In this document: piece by piece, positions 34,031 through 47,274 of the stretch
How the letters are laid out: each line of letters starts with the position of its first letter
How positions within the stretch are numbered: the first letter of the stretch is position 1
Assembly: GCF_963678635.1 (NCBI RefSeq)
Contig: NC_087064.1
Location: forward strand, 41,133,165 to 41,197,164
Length of the DNA stretch: 64,000 nucleotides
Direction of reading: 5' to 3'
DNA from: Symsagittifera roscoffensis
Taxonomy: Eukaryota; Xenacoelomorpha; Acoela; Convolutidae
Translations under genes and position numbers: made by a program
The notes under the pieces: generated by a model
Told to the model about the DNA's origin: nothing
What the model saw: the letters and a program-made list of their open reading frames with translations, nothing else
The model's database searches: none

Positions 34031-34372
34031 TTATCTTTTGTTAGACTCCGGTGATATGAAAATTGCCAAATTTTCCATGTTCTGGACTAAGATATGCGCG
34101 CTTTGAAGGGCTTACTCATAGTTCTGAGAGCAAAACGCAAACTATTTATACGTGGCGACTTATCCCGCACCAAAAACTGTTCCAAATTGAATTGAGGCTA
34201 TCTAATTGGTCGTGTTAGTTTCGTATAACTCAAAATTTTAGACCTTGATATTGTCCAAAATGTAGAGGTTTTCAATATTTTTTTAACGAAAACTAAACTG
34301 TTCGATATGATTAGAAGGACAGTCGGAACATTCAGGGCTTTACTCTGATATACGAGCAGTCTTGTTTCACTC
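33877..34372 (-). mobile_element. Hairpin repeat family, copy 5
   Basis: Minus-strand copy of about 495 bp. The core is at 34370-34318 (plus strand AGTCGGAACATTCAGGGCTT, TACTCTGATATACGAGCAGT) and the 3' end TTGTTCCGACTTTCG is near 33877. The middle is poorly conserved. Confidence 0.65.
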
Positions 34373-34984
34373 TATCGATGATAATATTCAGTTCAATTAT
34401 GTTCATCGTAAGGATTTCTGAATCAAAATAGCAAAAAAATTGCATGACGCTCAAACAAATTGCAGCCACTTGCCGTCTCCTCTAAAGTAGCACATAATCT
34501 TCCCACCATATTCTTTAAAAAAACATAAATTTTTCCTGCTTCCTTTTCAACTTAGTGTTGTTTTTTGTTCGTGGTGTCATGAAAGGATATAACGAAAACT
34601 TAAAGTTTAGGCTTATTAGACAATCTCAGTAATTTAGGCAAATCTGGCAAGGTTTTTTGGTCAAAAAGTCACAAGAAAAAAATCAATACTCACAAAAAAG
34701 CTGGCTTGCTTTACTCGCTCAAATTTAGACTAAATCTCAAAAATTTTGAAACGGTTTTTCTCGAAACCGGCACATTTGTCATAAAGTTTTATAAAAATGT
34801 TCGAATCAGGACTGTAATTTTTTAAATCTGAGAAACTTGAAAGCCCTGAATGCATCAACTGCCCGTTAGCTGGTCTCAACTAGCTTTCGGTTAACGAGAA
34901 ATCGACATAAGGTGAAATTTAGGCTGATAATATCAAAATTTAAAGTGTTATAACTTAGGTCAGACATGATATTTTTAAGATCAA

Positions 34985-35475
34985 CAAAAAGCTCGTATCA
35001 GGGGGAAGCTTTGAATGTTCCGGCTGCCCTTTAAGAGTTTTGGAGTAGTAATAACATTAAAACATTAAATATAATAAAAGAAAATGATTTTTTTTCTTTA
35101 AAATTTGATTTTGTGAAAATCATCCCGCCACACGCCATATAAAGTACAAAATGATATTTTAATAAATCAAAAAGTTTCTTTCAACCACTGTCGAACATTT
35201 CCTAAGATGGTGAATTTCCCCACACGCGTTAATGGCGCAAAAATTATCGAGCGTTAATTGTCCCAAATTGGCCGAAATGGCTATCTTTAAACCCCCATAA
35301 CTTAACGAAAAATGATCACAGGTGAAATATCTTTTTGACTTTGAGCTCAAGCTACGATACTCTTCAGATTTTTTAAATAATTCATTCAAAACTGGTTAGT
35401 TAAACAGTCGAGTTTGGTCTAAAGAAAAAACCACCCGAGCACAAATACTCCCTCTTTTTCTTCGATAATCGGAAC
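34985..35475 (+). mobile_element. Hairpin repeat family, copy 6
   Basis: Plus-strand copy of about 490 bp from GCTCGTATCAGGGGGAAGC to CGATAATCGGAACAAG. The middle landmarks ACACGCGTTAATGGCGC, CCCAAATTGGCCGAAATGGC and AATGATCACAGGTGAAATAT are well kept. Confidence 0.8.
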
Positions 35476-36351
35476 AAGAAGCTTGCCGTAATTCAAATTG
35501 GAACAAATTGTAGAGCAAGATAAATCGCCACGGCGAATAAAGCAAGTTAAAATTTCAGCGTCAAAATATAAAACGAGCAGTTTAGCTATACTCATGCCAG
35601 GTTAATATAGTCGTGAGCGAACTCAGCGTGGCCCACAAAAATTTAGGGATCGAAACATCGCGAAAAAATGTCTTTTGAAAATGGTTTGAATAAAAAAATT
35701 AACCCCGCCCATACATATCATACTTTTTCGAAAGCCGAACTTTTAGTGTGACACGTATCTCGACTTGTTTGAGCGTGTTTTGTTTTGATCAGCATAAAAT
35801 ATATCTTTCAATGTTTGAGCTAAGCCTTGTATAACAAAAGTGTACAGGTGAAAGATATTCGTTCACACTTTGTGCTGAGCAGCCAACCAACCATTAACAA
35901 GGATTTGCTCGCGACCCGCATGTTGTGACATTTTAGAACGTCTACACAAAATATATATAAAATTATATATTTTGTATCTACTAATATTTCATAGTTCAAA
36001 GTCAGGCAAATCCTCGGATTTTTTTTGTCTGTAATAGGATGCTTTTTTGACGGCGAATTGCTTTTTTTTACAAATTGAACACTTCTGCAATCAATTTTTA
36101 TTGGAACCATTTCAATTATTGGGTCTCCAGTCCAACACAATAATTTTAAGGATTCAATTTGACGGGATTTTTCAAATTCTTTTTAAAAACAAGCTGAATT
36201 TTGATTTGAATGCTTTGTATAAGTCGTTGTGACCATTTTTTTTTGTTGTTGAGGGTTTGAAAGCTTGCCTATTCACCCATTTTGGGACAATTAACTCGCC
36301 AGATATTTGATCTTTCGGGCATAGGCGACAATTTAAAACCTTTCTTATTGA
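35476..36351. other. No gene seen
   Basis: AT-rich spacer between two repeat copies. A 106-codon minus-strand open frame (36140-35820) has no recognisable domain. Confidence 0.4.
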
Positions 36352-36866
36352 AACAACTCTGCTCGTATCAGGGCGAAGCCCTGAATGTCCTGACTGCTTT
36401 TTTTATTTGCATGAAGTAGCTTAAAATAAAATAATTGATTAAAAAATTTTAAAAAAAAAATGAAAAAATTTCAAAAAGTTTCTTGATATTTTTTCCAAAA
36501 ATCATCCCCCCCAAACAATATGAAAATACAAAGTTATATATTTTGCTTAAAGCAGAGTATTAAAAAGACTAAAAGTGTTCTTCAATCCAATTTGTAACGA
36601 TTTCTAACCGGATTAAGTCTCCTCTTACGAGCTAATAGCACGAAATATATATCGCGCGTTTATGGTTCTAAATTGGCCAATTTGGCACTCTTTAAGTGAA
36701 GTATCTTTTTAATTTTGAGCTCAAGGCATCAGTACCTGTCGAATGACATGAAAAAAAAATCCGCCAAAAAATGCCTGTTAAAACTTCCAGTTAGTTCGAA
36801 ATTTGTCTGTAGAAGAAAAAACCGAGAGCAAACTTTTAGTCACTTTCCTCGAAAGCCGGAACAATG
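36352..36866 (+). mobile_element. Hairpin repeat family, copy 7
   Basis: Plus-strand copy of about 510 bp with the perfect stem CAGGGC-GAA-GCCCTG at 36369. It ends CCTCGAAAGCCGGAACAAT. The middle landmarks (GAGCTAATAGCACGAAATAT, ATCGCGCGTT, CTAAATTGGCCAATTTGGC) are recognisable. Confidence 0.8.
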
Positions 36867-39800
36867 AAGCAAGGTTTTTGGATTTTCAGTACGATACCAG
36901 GCGTATAACGTATATTTTTTGTTTACATAGCTTATGGGAGATCAAATTTTAAAAAGATATGAAGAAAAATTAAACTTTTATCTGTTTTTGTCGTAAATTT
37001 TTCATCGGGACGGTATAGAGTAGTCTGATATTCGAGCTTTGACACAACCAATCTTGTTCACGATTGGCGAAAATTATCTGCAGGTGTAACATAAAACCAA
37101 TTATAAAACAAATGTGATCAAAAGTTATTTGCAAAAATCGTTTTTCTTGTGTGCAATTTGTAACAGTTTTTTTCTTACATTTACAAAAAAACTTTCACAT
37201 GAAAATGCATTTATTCTAAAAAAGAAAGGTGCTTTTTGTTCCATTTTTTGAAAAAAATCTCCAAATATTTCTGCACAAGACAGTTTTTTATATTCAAAAC
37301 AACTTCTGTTTATTTAACGAACTATATTTGTCTGATTTTCTCAATTCGATCTGATATATATGGCGGAGGCATTCAAAATTAGAAACTGACCAGCGAGGAT
37401 TTTTTACTCAGTTATGGGGGTTTAAAACTGCCAATTTGGCTTACTTGCAATAATTGATGCGCTGAGTTTCACTGATTTTCTTTTGTCCTGAAATTCAAAT
37501 GAGAACAAAATGTGCCCTTAACAACTTTAGGGAGCAATCGAGTTTCCGGTAGAAAATTTTTGCCATTTTCTTTGGGTGGAGAGGGCTGAGGAGTTATGGG
37601 TGCTTGTAATTTTTCTGTCTAATTCAAGTTTTTAAATCAAATTGGTGCCATGTGAGCAATAAAAGTTTTGAAAATCATTAAAACGTTAAGAACGTTAAGA
37701 AAAATAGTTAATAATCTACTCCCACAAAAGGGAGGTTTTATGTTTTAATAGCGTCATAAAAAAATAGTTCAATAAAGCTGAAGAAAGAAATATTGAATGT
37801 ATTGAAATTTGTCTTCTCTTCTCTTTGTTATCTGCGAAGAGTTCGATAGTAATTAAAACTGATCAATTATTCCTGGATCGCATTTAAATATAAAATCGCA
37901 CTACATATTTGAATAGGACGCAAATCTTCTGAAAGCTAGTTTAATTTGAGCATTCAGGGATGGATGTTCTTCCTTTGCCAAAATATACCAATTTTGAGGA
38001 GACTATTTTTATAATGTACATAATATTATAACTTAGCCAGCTAGTTTTTTTCTCTTGCACCTTGACCTAGAGTTTCCAGATTTGGACTATGCGAATACTT
38101 TTACCCCTCTTCTAAACAAGTGAACGAGCCCCCTTTAAGTATAAACAGCTAGTTAAAGCAGTGGGTCAACATGCAAGATGTGGGGTTCTAATTTGCTCCA
38201 AAAGGATACGTTCAACCGAGTGCAGGTTCTGCGCCCCTTTGTGGGCTAGACTGATCGCTTGGACTCCATTTTTTTCCAACTTTTTGCAAAATTTCTTCAA
38301 AAAGTTTTCAAAAAAATAATGTTCAGAAAAACGTTCTAAAAAGTCCTTAAAAAGAAACTTCAAAAAAAACTGCTTACCTAGTGTGCTGAAATTATTTTGA
38401 GCAAAAATGGCAGTTAATTATCCTCAGCGCTCAACGTAAACTAGGTGAAAAAAATGACCTAAGCAAAGAACTAAAAATGATATGAATGAAAAGCAAACTG
38501 ATTGAGTTTTGCTAGTAGAAAAATGAGACAAGCGTGGAGGTATTCTGTAAATACTAGTTTTTTTTTTTCATTGTTTTTTTCACTTGTTTCGTTTGGTCAC
38601 ATTTTCCGATGACTTCTTTATTAAAATCTGCTGAAGGAGTTTCTTTATCCTTTTAAGTACAAATAATAACAACAACGCTATAAGCACAGAGATTTAAATT
38701 TTTCTTTTTCTTACCTTTCCACGTAGATGTGATGAACAAAAAATAAGACGCGACTTGAAAAAACGCTGTGGAAAACGGTGCCTCCAATTGGGTGGAACAA
38801 AATGTATATGAAAAGTGGGAATATTTTGATTTCAATCTTAATTTGTATTAAGATAATGCAGTAAAGTAATCTCCCGTTTGGAAGATGGATCAATTTTTCA
38901 CTCCCTCTTATTTAATGTTTTCTGTTCCCTATTCCTATTGAGTATGGTAGCTATGACAGCAAATTTTACCATTGCAAAAAGATGTCTGCTGTTACCTGCT
39001 TGTGTAGGTAATATATTACATATTAGCCATACGTTGATACGGGTTGTAATGGGTCACCGCGAACTATGGAAGGGCTGAGGGGTGAATTGATTAGCACATA
39101 CCCTTAAGCCACATTCCCCGAATCGGCCTATTTCACAGATGCATTCATTAACAGTTTCGTTATAGCAAAACAACTCAATGGATTTCGTTTGCTTCACGTG
39201 GTTCGCACCTCATGGCTCTTTCCACAAAAAAAAACAATTAGTGATTTCTCATTTTTATCCCCTATGCTTTTATATCCCTTGGTAGCCTGTTATGTCCCTT
39301 GACAAATATGATATTTGACACTGTATCCAATGTCATTCAATGGTCATTTAAATTATCAACTTTCAAACCGAATATTATAGTGGAGATTAAAAAAATCTTC
39401 CCTAGTCGAGATCTTGCAATGGAGGTTATCTTGCTATAATTTTGCAAGATTCTTACAATTTGACTACGGTCACAAAACATTCTGAGTCTAAGCTCGGAAA
39501 AAAAAAATTAGGTTAAACAAATTTTAAGTTTTCATATAAATTTTGATTTTTCTTTTTTCGTAATGTAAAATTTGCAGGTTTTTATAATTTATGCATTTCA
39601 AATTAAAATTTTCAAAATCACATTTTTTGACTTTATTGAATTTTTCCTTTAGTTTTGCTACTCTTCTTTTGTCAAGCGGTTAAATTTCAATTTTTTCTTT
39701 TTTTTGTCAAATTTTTGACGAACAGAGTCAGTTAGCTTGAGATATTTTGTATGTTGTGTTCACATAAATCCGATAAATGATTATGTTCATCTTATTATGC

Positions 39801-39955
39801 GATTATATTTTTCTTTTTAAAATTGATTTGTTCAAGTGTTTAAGTGTTTCTACTTGCTTTCAGGTAAAATGATACTGCTAAAAAATAACTATTTGTCTTC
39901 TTGTGTAAAAAAAAAATTTTCACAAAAAAAAATCATGTCTTCAAAAACCTTGCTA
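36867..39955. other. No gene seen
   Basis: About 3.1 kb of AT-rich DNA. Open frames are at most 66 codons and without recognisable domains. A slightly GC-richer spot at 38160-38270 was checked for exons without success. Confidence 0.4.
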
Positions 39956-40155
39956 NNNNNNNNNNNNNNNNNNNNNNNNNNNNNNNNNNNNNNNNNNNNN
40001 NNNNNNNNNNNNNNNNNNNNNNNNNNNNNNNNNNNNNNNNNNNNNNNNNNNNNNNNNNNNNNNNNNNNNNNNNNNNNNNNNNNNNNNNNNNNNNNNNNNN
40101 NNNNNNNNNNNNNNNNNNNNNNNNNNNNNNNNNNNNNNNNNNNNNNNNNNNNNNN
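39956..40155. other. Assembly gap (200 N)
   Basis: Exactly 200 Ns; fixed-length scaffold gap. Confidence 0.98.
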
Positions 40156-41522
40156 AAAAATGCTATGGTAACTGAGATGAACAAGCCATCAATCGCTCTC
40201 AGCCTGTTCTAACGCATCGTTCCACCAGTCATGTCGCCCTATGGTTCCCACCGGCACAAACATCAACTAGATATTGCGGTACATATTTAACAAATCGTCT
40301 TCGCTACAAGTACAGACTATTGGTCGTCCGTATTACTTTTGGTATAAATTGCAAATTAAATGTATTAAAACACTGTTATTATGAAAGCTGTCGTTCGAGT
40401 TGTTATACGAACCCTTGTGAACTTGTAACATCGAACGACGCAAGTCAAGAAGTAATTTGCCACAGAGGCCCAAGAATTCCAATTGATTTTCCTGGTAAAT
40501 CTTCTATAGTTTTCTTTAAGTGGCAATCTTCTATAAAATCTTCTTTAAGTGGCAATTTAGATAGTTTTGCTTCCCTTCTTATTTGTTTTTGAGATAAGTA
40601 ATCTATTAGCCCTATACTTTTTCGCTGTAATATCGTGGTCGAAAAGTAACAATATATCAACCTCGCAAAATACCCTGGACTTAGAAAAACATGGAAATAA
40701 AGCTTTAATTTTTTTCGAATGGTGCCTCAAACAACGAACTTCGGATAGTGAGTCACCGCCTGAGCGACTCGCTTTTAATCCAAGTCTTTCATGCTGTATT
40801 TAAGCTCTGTTTATTACAAAAACCGTGACGTTTATGACATTAGTTCTTCAAACTAACGAGTGTAATGTTATTCTTCTAATGTCGCTCCCAAGTCCTCTCT
40901 TTTAACACTGGTTTGCTCCTTCCAATAAAAAACTGATTTCACATAAAATTACTCAAGACTCTTTTGAAGGTTCCGAAAGTTTCATCATGTTTCTTTCCCC
41001 ATTCAAAAAAGGAATGAGTTTCCAATAAACGCTTCTTCCAAATAACGTAAGCCACCAATTGATAACGTTCGTTTCTTTCATTCTTCATATCAAATTACAC
41101 AAATCAACGAAATTAATTTTCAACAGTTTCTCTAAGCCGATATTTTTAATAATAGTAACACTGAACTTCTTCTTCAGGTATCAAAACAACTTCATTTTCA
41201 ACAGTTCATCTGTTTCACCTCTGATGCTCCCTTTCAACAATCTTCTCTCATCATCCGCCCGGCTGTTTTTTCTACCCTCAATGCAGCTAACGTCGTGTTG
41301 ATTCTTCCTTCCCTTTCTGTTCTCGTTGGTCAATCTTCTGTTCCAAACGTTTTTTCCATTGTTATTTATCTGTTTTTCCGTAAAAGATTTTCCTCCAATA
41401 GGTCTTCAATATCTATTTCCTCCTTCGTTTTGACCACCAGCTGGAATTTTTGGATCTGGTCTTCCCATGGTGCCAATGACTGTTGGTATGCGCCATTCAG
41501 AAGATCATCTAGGCCGCGATAG
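40156..41522 (-). pseudogene. Degenerate coding remnant, possibly retroelement gag
   Basis: On the minus strand this stretch reads in three frames with long partly open pieces (41522 down to about 41300; 41280-40900; 40660-40445; 40260-40160). The pieces look protein-like: charged and helical, for instance DLLNGAYQQSLAPWEDQIQK near 41510-41450 and IGRHDWWNDALEQAESD near 40235-40185. No known motif could be named. A short internal duplication (CTTCTTTAAGTGGCAA type, 40505-40560) interrupts it. Best guess is a decayed gag-like or other repeat-derived gene; uncertain. Confidence 0.35.
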
Positions 41523-41692
41523 TTTGAATCTGTTTGTGACTGCGCTATTAGGAAGTATGTAATGTGACATTGATAACAAATTGTAATAGAATCAGCTTGA
41601 GTTCAATTCGTAAATGCTAGTCTCTGGTAACACTTACAGTTTATAATGATAATAACAACGAACTTGACGGTCTCAAGGCATTATGTATAATC

Positions 41693-41760
41693 GTAACATA
41701 CTTGCATCTAACGAAATTAGCTTTATTAGCTTGTAACATACTTGCATCTAACGAAATTAG
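41693..41760. repeat. 28-bp direct repeat, period 40
   Basis: GTAACATACTTGCATCTAAC plus GAAATTAG occurs at 41693-41720 and again, identical, at 41733-41760. Confidence 0.95.
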
Positions 41761-41927
41761 GTCTACTCTACAAATGTTCAAAAGATTGAGACAGCAAAAC
41801 AACTTAATTTCACAATGATTATAAAAAGATAAAACATCTCACAAAAATTTGAAACGGATCATATTTGATTAAAATTGATTCTTTTTATGTCGACAGCCAT
41901 TTTCTAAAAGCAAACACTACACCATAG

Positions 41928-41992
41928 ACCTTGAAAAGCAGTCGGAACATTCAGGGCTTTGCCTTAATACGATCATTCTTGTTTCTTACAAC
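41928..41992 (-). mobile_element. Hairpin repeat family, copy 8 (core only)
   Basis: The minus-strand core is visible on the plus strand as CATAGACCTTGAAAAGCAGT, CGGAACATTCAGGGCTTTGC, then TTAATACGATC-TTCTTGTTTC. No middle or 3' part was found. Confidence 0.7.
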
Positions 41993-42514
41993 CGAGGGGA
42001 GACGCTTTTGGTAATCAGCAACGATGGCGAATTCCTGAATAGTACACAACATGTTGGGAAGCATGGTTTTTCGAAAGGCTTTGGTAGGAGAAGCCCATTT
42101 TTTACATGCCATCACCAGCCATTGCTAACTCAAATCCTTATTCAGTACAAATTGAACGATATACCTAGTTTTTGTTCAAAAAATGGATTATTCAAATCAA
42201 TTAATAGACTTTTCGGATAATCTGCTTTGTAAAAACCGATATGATGCGACGTTCAAAACAAAGAAGGAGGGAAATAGGGTGTTTTTGAAGGAAGTCATTA
42301 ATTGCTTGTTTCCCTCATCTAAAGAGGTTTAAAAGACTAAAAAGTGCTGCGATCCATTAGAAAGCAATAAGCGATTTGATTTTTTTGTTAAAGGTATCAG
42401 GCGTCTAAGAGCTTGGTTCTATCCCACATATACCTTTTGATGCCTCAATGCAATGGAAAGATAGTTTTAAGTCGAAATGAATTACACGAGCAAGAAAAAC
42501 ATGATGCTAAAATA

Positions 42515-42572
42515 ATAGAAGACTGCTCGTGTCAGGGTAAAGTCCTATATATTCTGACTATTAAATCGTTTT
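42515..42572 (+). mobile_element. Hairpin repeat family, copy 9 (core only)
   Basis: GAAGACTGCTCGTGTCAGGG, TAAAGTCC-TATATATTCTGACTATT: a diverged core without the rest of the element. Confidence 0.55.
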
Positions 42573-42705
42573 TTGTACATGAAATGTTTATGTGCTCAAG
42601 CTCTAGATATTGGAACCAGTTCTAAACTAGTATTTATAAACCAATCATACTATTGATAAAACTATCTCTATAAAATATTACTATTCAACCAATCATTTTC
42701 CATCA

Positions 42706-43222
42706 CTAACATTGACACTTATTTCTAAGTGCTGAAACTACTTGTAGTTTCAGCACTAGAACAATTTGAATAAATCTTAAGCTGTAGTTGTTCTCCTTCG
42801 GGATAAGCTCGCAAAGACCAGCATACACTAGATCTATTGAGACTAGGAGATATAAGAGTAAGATTAAGGTTGGTTTTTGACTAAGAAGTTGCACGAACCT
42901 ATCCGGCCGAAAAAAGGATAGCGTGACGAACAGACGGTGTACCTTATCTGAAACTACTCTTTGAGTACAGTACCTTGTACATGCCTCATCTGGTGCGACC
43001 AAAAGTCTCAAACAAGACCTTAACTAATTTAGAATTAGACAATTAGAATTAGAATAAGGCAATTGCAAAATTGCACAATATTAGATGGAATAGACAATTT
43101 AATAGGAAGGTCTCTACGTCTCAATAAACCAACGCCAGTGTTTCAAACAATACGAAAAGTTCCAGGTATTGCACGTAGACCGAGATCAAGGCGAGAACAA
43201 CGAATCAGAGACGGACCGATCT
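42706..43222 (-). other. Unidentified 101-codon open frame and LTR-like stretch
   Basis: A minus-strand frame 43011-42706 (101 codons) is open, with a hydrophobic segment near LILLLYLLVSIDLVYAGLC. Within it 42728-42757 is a perfect hairpin, AGTGCTGAAACTAC-TT-GTAGTTTCAGCACT. On the plus strand, 43087-43222 carries a separate short open piece rich in Arg ending ARRPRSRREQRIRDGP. The GC-richer composition, a TATAAG word (42850) and AATAAA (43123) would fit an isolated LTR, but no partner was seen. Nature unresolved. Confidence 0.3.
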
Positions 43223-44041
43223 AGTATATGATAATACGATGAAAACCGGAACGAGTTTTCGTATTCCGAATACTTTATGCAGTAAATTTAAATTTTCAAT
43301 TAATAACATGAAAATCATTCGAAGGATATTTCTTCAAGAACCTATTTGGAGCTATATCTACTCTATAAATAATACCGACTGATAAAAAGATGCACAAGTC
43401 GTTTTTTCCAAAATCTGCAGTAAATTAAAATTTTTGATTAAATACTTTATTGAACAAAAAGTACAAAAAATAGCTAGTATGAAAATTTATCGTTAATTTT
43501 ACTTTAGTCAAATACAAACTGCCCCTTCTTAATCCCAGCTTCATCACCTAAATCATAACCACACAAATTCAAGAAACTAACATTGTCTAAACTCTAACTC
43601 TTAAAAACTTTCTTCAACTTAAAATTGTACATAAAAAATTATCAAGGCTTATCCTTGCTCTTCAATAATTCGCTTTTATTTCATAAACAGATTATCAGGG
43701 TTTTCCTTGGATCTTTAATTTCACTTTAATTAAACTTCATTTCACTCAAAATTCTGATCATCAAGGCTTCGCTTGGATCAATCAGGACAACTTTGTTCTT
43801 CCCACCCCATAATTTAAAGCGTCTAACGACCTCAAATGTCGATTCACTCAGCCCTCATAAAGACCCCAGGATTAAAAGATTTTTTTTGAACAACTAAACA
43901 TTCTTAATAAGATAGAGTGTGAAGAACTTCGGTTAATTGTCCTTCACTTGAGCCCTTCCTCTTAGATGACCCAGGCTAAAACACTTATGTATACTAAAAT
44001 ATATGCTAAAACTTTTATATATATGTATATATTTATTTATA

Positions 44042-44102
<61 letters not shown>

Positions 44103-44516
44103 AAAAATTAGAACTACAGAAACACAAAAAAAATAACCACCTAAAACATCCCGAAACACAACTGTAAGACAAGAAAATTATGTTTTCTCAAAATTCTTAG
44201 AAAAATACGTGAAAACCTCACCAGTACTGACATATAACAAAATGTAAAATTTGACCTACAATGAATTCTAGCCTGGTTTATCATTGATTATTTTGTTCAC
44301 AATATAGATTTCATTTCAACATCAAGAAAAAGTGTTCGACCACAAAAGTCAGGCGGTGAAATTATACTAGCCGATCAAATAGCTGGTCTCATCCCTCATT
44401 TTTTAATATAACAACCAATCTATCAAGTGCAGCATTTACCACTATTTCTGTACACAAAGATTATGTAGGAGTTATTCCACCTACTATTGATGCAAAACCT
44501 TTAAACTATAACAACA
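43223..44516. other. 5' flank / leader of the retroelement, with (TA)n
   Basis: No gene. It contains the (TA)n microsatellite at 44041-44098. If the gypsy-like element has a 5' LTR and primer-binding site they should lie here, but no repeat matching 61500-61940 and no clear tRNA-complementary site could be found by eye. Confidence 0.4.
44041..44098. repeat. (TA)n microsatellite
   Basis: An almost pure TA run. The minus-strand frame over it (44172-43933, poly Ile-Tyr) is a translation of the microsatellite. Confidence 0.97.
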
Positions 44517-47174
44517 ATGTTCACTGATAGAACAGGAATTAATAGTTTAAATTCCACATTCATCAACACACAAGAATCCCTTGGAACAAGAAATCTTACA
44601 CAACAAGACATCAAACCCCATCACATTTTTTTAAATGAAGAAATAAATGAAACAATACATTTCTCCAATTCAACAAAGCATTTCTCCAATTCATCCTACC
44701 CTTACAACACCACAATTAAAAAACTTTACATTTCCTCAGACAGCCATACAATCCACAAAAAAACCATCTATTGTCCCAAAATATTCGCAAAACGAATATC
44801 AAACATTTAGACAAGTAACGAAACCACGACAACCAAAAAAAACTTCCAATAGAAACAATTTTTCAGTTCATAATTGCAAGAAAGAAAATAACAAAACCTA
44901 CCCATATAAATAGTCGGAATCAACCACAGGTACAATACTAAAGTCAACAGGTACAACAACAAAATCCTCACTCAATTTTTGTCAAAGATCAACAACGAGC
45001 TACAGTAGACCGTAACAAAAACTTCCCATTTTTCTAAATAAAATAAAAGTTTAGCTAATAAACAGTTCACAAGAATTCAATCACATTATTCAGAAGATGA
45101 AGACTATTTCAATCGAAATCAACAACGAATGTATATTAATAATACTAAACCAAACGAGATGATACTAATGATACCAAACATACTAAAAGAAATGACAACA
45201 GGAATATTGATCAACCAGATCCTATTTAGCAACCAGATGTTTTTGACCCTTTTTCACAAAATGAACAAACACGACAATCAAGACAAACCTTGCCTACAAG
45301 ACAATACTTAACATCATATAATAATAATTACCAATCACAAAGTCGACAAATTACACAAAATTACCAACAAAATTAAATGCAAAAGGTAATCGCATTACCA
45401 TATTATTTACATCAACATAAAATTACAAGAAATACAGCTCACAAATTTTTCTCAAAAACTAATTGCAGCAGAATCACGCCAAATGACTATGAATCCATAC
45501 CTTATGGAGGATCATCAATATTTTCTAATAAACCTCTAATGGTATTGACAGGAAGAGATCCTGAATACTCAGAAGAAGATTGGTTAAACGCAGTCACGGC
45601 TAACTTAATTTTAAACATAGGACCTGAACCAGTAAATACGCCACTTCATCGAAATTGGATACATAGACGTTCAGCTCTAATCCAAACCACTTTTGATAGC
45701 GCAGCCCAAAAACGGTTTTCATATTTACTTATTGATATTAAATCAAACTGGAAAAAGTTCACACAATAATTTTCAAAAATGTTTGACTCTGAAAGAAATA
45801 AACAACAACAAAGAGTTCTATCTATTGAGACTCGCAGACTCCCAAATGAAACAATTAAAAAACTCACAGTAAGTGGAACATTAGTCAGAAAAGCATATTC
45901 TCTCAATACGCATGATTACAAAAATATGAAATTGACAGAAGCCTTAATGATGACTCTAACAGAAAAAATACGTAAGATACCAATAAAAAGAGAGCATCAA
46001 ATCCATCTTCAATTTTAAAACCCGATATAGATTTCCGAAAACTAGTAGATAAAATAGAACAAGCTGGAATCACTATGAAATTAGAAGAAACAGAAATTTT
46101 AAAATTACAATACGTAAATAAAATCCAAAAAACAACTCCACAAAAAAAATTGTTCTTGACTCTGACACTGAATTAGCAGAAAAAATTACTGAAATATTAA
46201 ACATCTACGAGAAAAATCAAAATGGTGTAATTTTTGTCGCTGATATGGAGACAGAATGGCTGAATGCAGACAAAAACAGCAAGAAAAACAAAATAAACCA
46301 CAGAAACATGAGAACCAAAAAAATCAATCTATCAATCTATGAAGAAAGATCAAAACTTGCCAAACAAAAATATCCATTCTAAAAGAAGTTCAGGAAAACC
46401 ACTCCCAGATAACTCTTAGAACTATAGAAGACAATCACCCTACCAAAATAATTATCGCGGAAGATCTCCAGATCAAAGAAACTCACAAAATTTCTCAGAA
46501 AACAGATATAGCAGATCTAATAGTCAAAACAATCAATATCGGAACAACTACTCAAGATTAAAATCAAACAGAAGTTATCACTAAACTTATACTAGAAACC
46601 ATTTGTATTTAATTCTCGGAATAGATATTATTTAAACGACCGTTCTAGAAGTTCTCATATAAACGAAACCGAAACTACTCAAATAATAGAAAAAGACAGT
46701 ACTCAGATTATAGATCACGAAATTGTTCAAACAATAGATCAAACTACAACAATAGTCACAGTAAATCACGTGTTAACTCCAGAAATTGAAATAATAACTA
46801 CCCAAATTGAGAAAGAAATTATTCTCAGTCACCACACAGAAATAACAAACAACATACAATTTCACAAAAAAAACTATAGAAGCAGTACACCTAAACATCA
46901 ACGGCAAATGAACCAAGTACAAGCAACTGAAAAAACTCAGTCAGAACCTCCCGCTATTGACAACACAGAAAATTCGGAATCATATATATATTGTGAATCC
47001 ACAGATGACGAGAGCGAAACGGAAACATGCTTCAAATTGAAAATGAATACGAAACACCAATTATTTCGAATTTTTACCAAAATAAAGAAAGCTTCGATAG
47101 TTTCGAAAAATCAGACAATAGAAAAGTCACAACAGATTATACTAAACAAGAAATTAAAGAAAGTTGAAACATGA
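44517..47174 (+). pseudogene. Retroelement gag region, broken
   Basis: Several open pieces in changing frames precede the protease: 44517-44810, 44647-44913, 45377-45769, 45779-46018 and 46770-47174. The most gag-like is 45537-46018, with text such as GRDPEYSEEDWLNAVTANLI then FDSAAQKRFSYLLIDI, interrupted by a stop at 45767. Its position upstream of the protease and the helical Trp-containing text agree with a capsid-type gag. The later part (46300-47170) is rich in Asn, Gln, Arg and Ser, like a nucleocapsid-adjacent linker; no CCHC zinc knuckle was seen. The plus strand here and to 61.5 kb is rich in A and C and poor in G. Confidence 0.6.
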
Positions 47175-47274
47175 ATAGTTTTTATCAAATACAATAAATA
47201 AAATACAACCAGCTAAGCAAAGAATTTGGACAATCCCACTTCTCTTAGAAAGTCCAAAAAGTAAAGACTTTTAA

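Noticed and set aside
36367-36382. Rho-independent terminator reading of CAGGGCGAAGCCCTG plus T-run
   Set aside because: The window is eukaryotic, and the same hairpin occurs in repeat copies unrelated to gene ends.
38166-38363. Possible upstream exon of the EF-hand gene
   Set aside because: The minus-strand frame has some GC-rich text but no acceptor/donor pair of the required phase and no EF-hand-like residues.
43933-44172. 79-codon frame with poly Ile-Tyr
   Set aside because: Translation of the (TA)n microsatellite.
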